Shown here in pieces: positions 59,585-64,000 of a stretch of 64,000 nt of DNA. The stretch is from NCBI GenBank assembly GCA_022702705.1, contig CM040421.1:77804121-77868120 (forward strand). Reading direction: 5' to 3'. The translations under genes were made by a program, and so were the position numbers. Within the stretch, counting starts at the first letter, position 1. Every line of letters begins with the position of its first letter. Below the pieces are notes generated by a model. The model was not told the DNA's origin and made no database searches. It saw nothing but the letters and a program-made list of their open reading frames with translations. Origin of the DNA: Papilionanthe hookeriana x Papilionanthe teres. Its lineage: Eukaryota; Streptophyta; Magnoliopsida; Asparagales; Orchidaceae.

Positions 59585-62300
59585 CCCAACTTGAACCCAA
59601 GTTAACCCAATTTTGGTTCAACTTACATTGAACCTAAATCAAACCTAAACTTAGATTCAAAATAACTTGAAGCCAGTTAATCAAATCCTTAGTTTCAACT
59701 TACATAGAACCAAATCAAACCTATAACTTTGGATCAATCTAACTTGAACCCAAGTTAACCCAAACATAGGTTCAACCTAGCTTTAACCCAAGTTAACCCA
59801 ATTTTTCTTCAACCTAAATTGAACTTAAATAAAACCTAAACTTAGGTTCAACCAAAATTGAACCCAAGTTATTCAAATCGTTAGGTTCAACTTACATAGA
59901 ACCTAAATCAAACCAATATCTTAGGTTCAATCTATCTTGAACACATGTTAACCCAAACATAACTTCAACCTAACTTGAACCCAAGTTAACTCAATTTAGG
60001 TTCAATTTACATTGAATCTAAATCAAAACAATAATTTAGGTTCCATCTAACTTGAACCCAAGTTAACTCAAACACTAAGTTCTACCCATATTGAACCTAA
60101 ATCAAACTCAAACTTAGGTTCAACCTAACTTGAACCCAAGTTAAATAAAATTTTATGTTCAACCTAAATTGAACCTAACCCAACCAAGCTTTAGATTCAA
60201 CCCAAGTTGAACTTAACTCAACCCAACTTTAAGTTCAACCTATATTAAACCTAACTCAATCTAAGTTTAGGTTCAACTTGAACCTAAATTAAATCAAATA
60301 CTTAGGTTCAACCAAACTTGAACTTAAACCAAATCAAATCTTTAGAATCTAAATTAATCTTAAGTCCTACTTATATTGGACTTAGAATAATTTCAAACTT
60401 TAGGTTCAATTCATACTGAACTTAAACCAACTTTAGATCCTACTTACATTAGATCAAAATCAACTTTAGGTCATGCCTACATTGGACATATAACCATATT
60501 AAAATTTAAGTTCAATATAAATTAACTTTATGTCCTACTTACATTGGACATAGAATAATTTCAAACCTTAGGTTCAATTCATATTGAACCTAAACTTATT
60601 TCAAACCCTACTTACATAGGATCTAAACCATCTTTAAGTCTGACCTAAATTGGACTTAGAACTATTTAAGCCCTTCAGTTCAATCCATATTGAACCTAAA
60701 TCGACTTTAGGTCCTACTTAAAACAATCATTATCCTTAGGTTCTACTCATATTGAATATGAAAGTCTAGGTTTTATCAGCATAAAAATTAAATCATCTCA
60801 AATTTAGGGAGTTATCTAAATTGGACTTAAAATCATTTTCAATATTAAGCGATATCCAAATTGAACTTAAAAAGGCATCAATCTCAGGTTTTTATCTAAA
60901 CTGAATCTAAACGACATTAACCTTTAGGTTCTAGTTAAATTGAACCTAAAGAAACATCAATTTTTAGGTTTTACCAACATTAAACTTAAATTATACATCA
61001 AAACTAAAGAAAATGACATCATCAACATAAAAATTAAACTTAATAAATCACTGACATAAACATAAAATCCACTATAAAAACATTAAAACTTAAACTTGAA
61101 CCTAACATATAACCAAGTTTGAAAAGATAAAATTGTTAATAGAACATCAAATGCGCTGAAATGTTAAAAAAAACAAAATTGAATGACAAAATAAAATCGG
61201 TTAATAATTCTTAAGCAACCTAAAATATTTCAACCACTTAAAATCCATAAAGACATTAAAACATAAACAAAACCTTAATGAACAAAGACCATCAAATGCA
61301 ACTTGAACGTCAGCGTTCTTAATCTAAGAAGATTTTTGGATGATGTAATCTTAGTTGTTAATAGGAGTGTTCCACTTTTATTTTAAATAATTTTCAAACT
61401 AAGTAGATCAATGCATTAGACGACCCTGGGATGATGGATCCATGGGCATCTTGACTGGGTTGTCTAAAATTAAAAACCAACTAAATCAATAATTTAAGAA
61501 ATAAAACCAACATTATTTCTTTTATAAATCCGACATTGTCTTCCTTGCAGGTTCAAGACAAGCTCTGTTTTAGATTTACTTTGTATGTTATTAAGGTATG
61601 CTAATTCTGTTTTGCATAGCAACATTCTGGAGATGGGATAATAAAAGAAAATAAAAATGATAATTTAAATAAAACTAAAATGACATCAAAATGACGACAT
61701 TCAAAAACAAAACAAAACTAAAATGACATAAAAATAATAAAATTCAAAACATAACAAAACCAAAATGATATAAAAAAAAAACATCAAAAATAAGATAAAA
61801 AAAATGATAAAAAACAAAACAAAATTAAAACCTTTAGGGTACTACGTGACACCTAGAAACTTATTACCCTTAGAGTTGAACATTGACGTTTCTTTCCTTG
61901 ATCTTGACATTTTCTTAGAGAGCAAGTATTAACATTGATAAGGAGTTTTCTTATGCAATCCTAATTGTCTAGGATGTAATTAACTATAAGAACTTGCTCC
62001 TACTCGAAGAATAAAGAACCCAGAATTGGTATCACACCTAAAATCTCTGGTTATTAGATTTTCCATGAGGTCATCCTTATATGGAAATATCCAAAATAAG
62101 GCATTCTGAATTCTTCTCCATAAGGATTACCATTGACATTTCCTCTGACCTTTCCTTTTTTTCTACTACTTTATATTTTATTAGCCCTTATCTTTCTTCT
62201 TCAAGTTTCTTAATACTAAGGATCCTTTACGTAATTTGAAATGATAAGATTACTTGAAGATTAGGGAAACATAATAGATAAACAGAGTTGAAAATAAAAA
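59585..62300 (+). repeat. Long LTR of the second Tat element, second segment
   Basis: Resumes the LTR after the Athila-like insertion. 59585-60720 is an array of about 77-bp units (ACTTGAACCCAAGTTAACCC, TTAGGTTCAACCTAA, ATTGAACCTAAATCAAACC) and is G-poor. About 61640-62160 matches the reverse complement of 16710-17300. The LTR end and primer site lie between about 62160 and 62340 but I cannot place them exactly. Confidence 0.6.
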
Positions 62301-62538
62301 AAAATGACATCGATAGACATTGCAACATTCACCACGACACGAGAGAATTGATCGGCGGCATCGGCGGTGACGAGCTGGTCCCAGACACCATCAAGAGAGT
62401 TTAGTGAATCTACTGGGGATATTCTTTCTCCTCATCTCTCGTTAAATCACTCGTTCTCTAAAGAAGTTCCATCTTTTGACTGATAGGATAATATCTTTCA
62501 ATTCTAACTCTTTAAAGAGTTATTCCTAACATTTCATA

Positions 62539-64000
62539 ATGAAAAATCAATGTGATAATATAATGAATTCCCAGTTCATAAAACAAGTCAATGAAACTTT
62601 ATTCTTGTTGAATTTTCAGAAAATTACAATGGAATCTCTAGACTCAGTCTTTTCCTATATGCAAGAACTTAACTCACCGATTAATGAAACTACTTACTTC
62701 TACTAGAATGACTTTGGATAATTTGATGAAATTGAATTTGCGTTGAGTAGTCCATACCAAACTGATATACAACCCTTTGAGGAACTTAAATTAGACTCCT
62801 ATGACTTTTTCCAAGATTTACCTTAATTCACTATTGAGGAAATGGAAGAAGAATTTGACCAAAAGGGAAAGAAAGTTTGTGTTGATCAAGAAACAGACAT
62901 TTTGTCACCATCCGTGTATGAGGTCAGATCTTGTTCCAAAAATATGCCACCAACACGTACCCAACAAAAAAATAGAACTCATTATTCTAAAAGAAAAAAG
63001 AAATGGAATGAAGGCAATGATTTTGAAACATCTGAGTTTGGGGAAAATGTTTTCGGAAACCATTCCTTCTTAAATGAAAACTAGTTTTATCCAATTCCTG
63101 TTGAATATGAGGATAATACGTTCCAATCATTTCAAGAAGAAAATTTTCCATCAATTCGAACTATATATTCTGTGTTCAAAAGATTAGCACAAAAATATAG
63201 GTGTTCAATCTCTCAAATTTTAAACAAAATGGGATGTGCAGTCTCAACAACAATAAAAGAAAACTTCATGAACATGAAGATCCTACGTATCAAAAGATGG
63301 ATCAGCAATTCCCATTGGAAAGTCAATATACTCGGGTACCAATTAAACTTTTTTTGGGGCCAAAAGTGAAAGATATAACTGTCTCAAAAGATAGGATGAG
63401 ACATGACAAAGTGATATCAGAAGTAGAAGAGACATCTGCTAAAATGAAAGATCTTATCCAACTATTACAAGTTGGAGATCATTCTTACACAGCACAATGA
63501 TCTACTTCCTAGAGTATCTCATCCTATACTAAAAAATAATGTATGGAAACATGAGTCATCAGAAGGAATCTCCGATGTTGTGAGTACTCCCGCAGACAGT
63601 TCTCAGAAAAAGATTTATGAAAGACATCCTGTCAAATCATTTGAAGAAAGATTGAAAAAGTTAAAAGCTGATATCAAATAATTCTCAATATGGAGAAAGA
63701 AAAATTGTTCACGTAGTCCAAATGAGGAATTTGTTGAAATAAACGAGGTAGAGACACAAGCCTCTTCCTCAACATGAAAAATATCTTCATTAAATAAAGA
63801 AAATGAGATAGAAGAATTATGAATGGTTATCCAACATGTAGATGAACAAATTAATCATCTCGAACAAAAAATTTAAGAATGATGATAGCTTTATAAAATC
63901 CGCCACAAACCCCATTGCCCGCCGTTGAAATTATTAGGCCAGAGGCAATACACATTTTTAAAGATAAAAGAGAACCAATAGAAATTGAAGAGAGCACTCA
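62539..64000 (+). pseudogene. Second Tat body: N-terminal gag extension, cut by the window end
   Basis: From ATG 62539 one frame runs to about 63200 with stops near 62704, 62824 and 63084, and pieces continue in other frames to 64000. It is acidic at the start (EEMEEEFD) and then basic. The motif VFKRLAQKYRCSISQILNKM (about 63175-63235) matches IFQRLAKKEGCS.GKLLKRM of the first Tat body (about 24670). A RPEAIHIFKDKREPIEIEE stretch at the very end matches PEIIHITDERRE at 25530. The gag domain itself should start just beyond the window. Confidence 0.65.

Noticed and set aside
62280..62400. Primer binding site for the second Tat element (GC-rich stretch near 62350-62385)
   Set aside because: I could not match it convincingly to the 3' end of any plant tRNA, and the LTR end is not defined.
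1..64000. Species assignment
   Set aside because: The element families are shared by many plants; nothing in the window identifies a genus.

Overview
The window is repeat-dense, gene-poor plant nuclear DNA, most likely from a flowering plant. I see no intact host gene, no RNA gene and no CRISPR array. It is a stack of nested, decayed retrotransposons: Ty3/gypsy elements of at least three kinds (a generic gypsy pol, Athila-like elements primed by tRNA-Asp, and Tat-lineage elements with a second RNase H), an RTE-clade LINE ending in a TTG repeat, and an L1-type LINE with RNase H. These lineages together are typical of plants. The DNA is AT-rich except inside the L1. I cannot name the species.

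Layout. (1) The substrate is a decayed gypsy pol at about 430-2232. Its integrase resumes at 48295-48885, so about 46 kb (2233-48294) has accumulated inside it, bounded by TG...CA ends and a GGTAT duplication (2228-2232 and 48295-48299). (2) The 46 kb block starts and ends with related LTR-like sequence ('LTR-A', 2233-16720 and 45012-48294). The left copy was split by an RTE LINE (2822-15096), itself split by a 9.2-kb Athila-like element (4832-14073) with TAGGT duplications. (3) 16721-23585 is a long LTR-like sequence in reverse orientation, built of arrays with periods of 72-80 bp, including an array rich in TTGACC. (4) About 23890-37912 is the body of a Tat-lineage element on the + strand: N-terminal gag extension, gag, RT, RNase H, second RNase H, integrase. 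Its RT/RNase H junction was split by an Athila-type solo LTR (27735-35541), which was split in turn by an L1 LINE (29463-35503). A perfect 252-bp palindrome sits at the L1 5' junction. (5) Just after the integrase, at 38207-39653, is a broken reading frame whose second half is an ALKBH9/ALKBH10-like AlkB (2-oxoglutarate/Fe(II) RNA demethylase) domain. (6) 39654-45011 holds an 85-bp tandem array and a forward copy of the long LTR sequence. (7) 48893 to about 62300 is a third, forward long LTR interrupted by a second Athila-like element on the minus strand (51357-59584). From 62300 to the window end is the start of a second Tat-type body, with the same N-terminal gag extension.

How it fits together. 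Every coding region is retrotransposon-derived and carries stops or frameshifts, so nothing here is likely to be active. The two Athila-like elements both lack RT, RNase H and integrase, so they were probably mobilised in trans. The most unusual cargo is the AlkB-like reading frame downstream of a Tat integrase. AlkB domains are known in plant host genes that remove m6A and in some plant RNA viruses; I do not know of a described LTR retrotransposon family that carries one.
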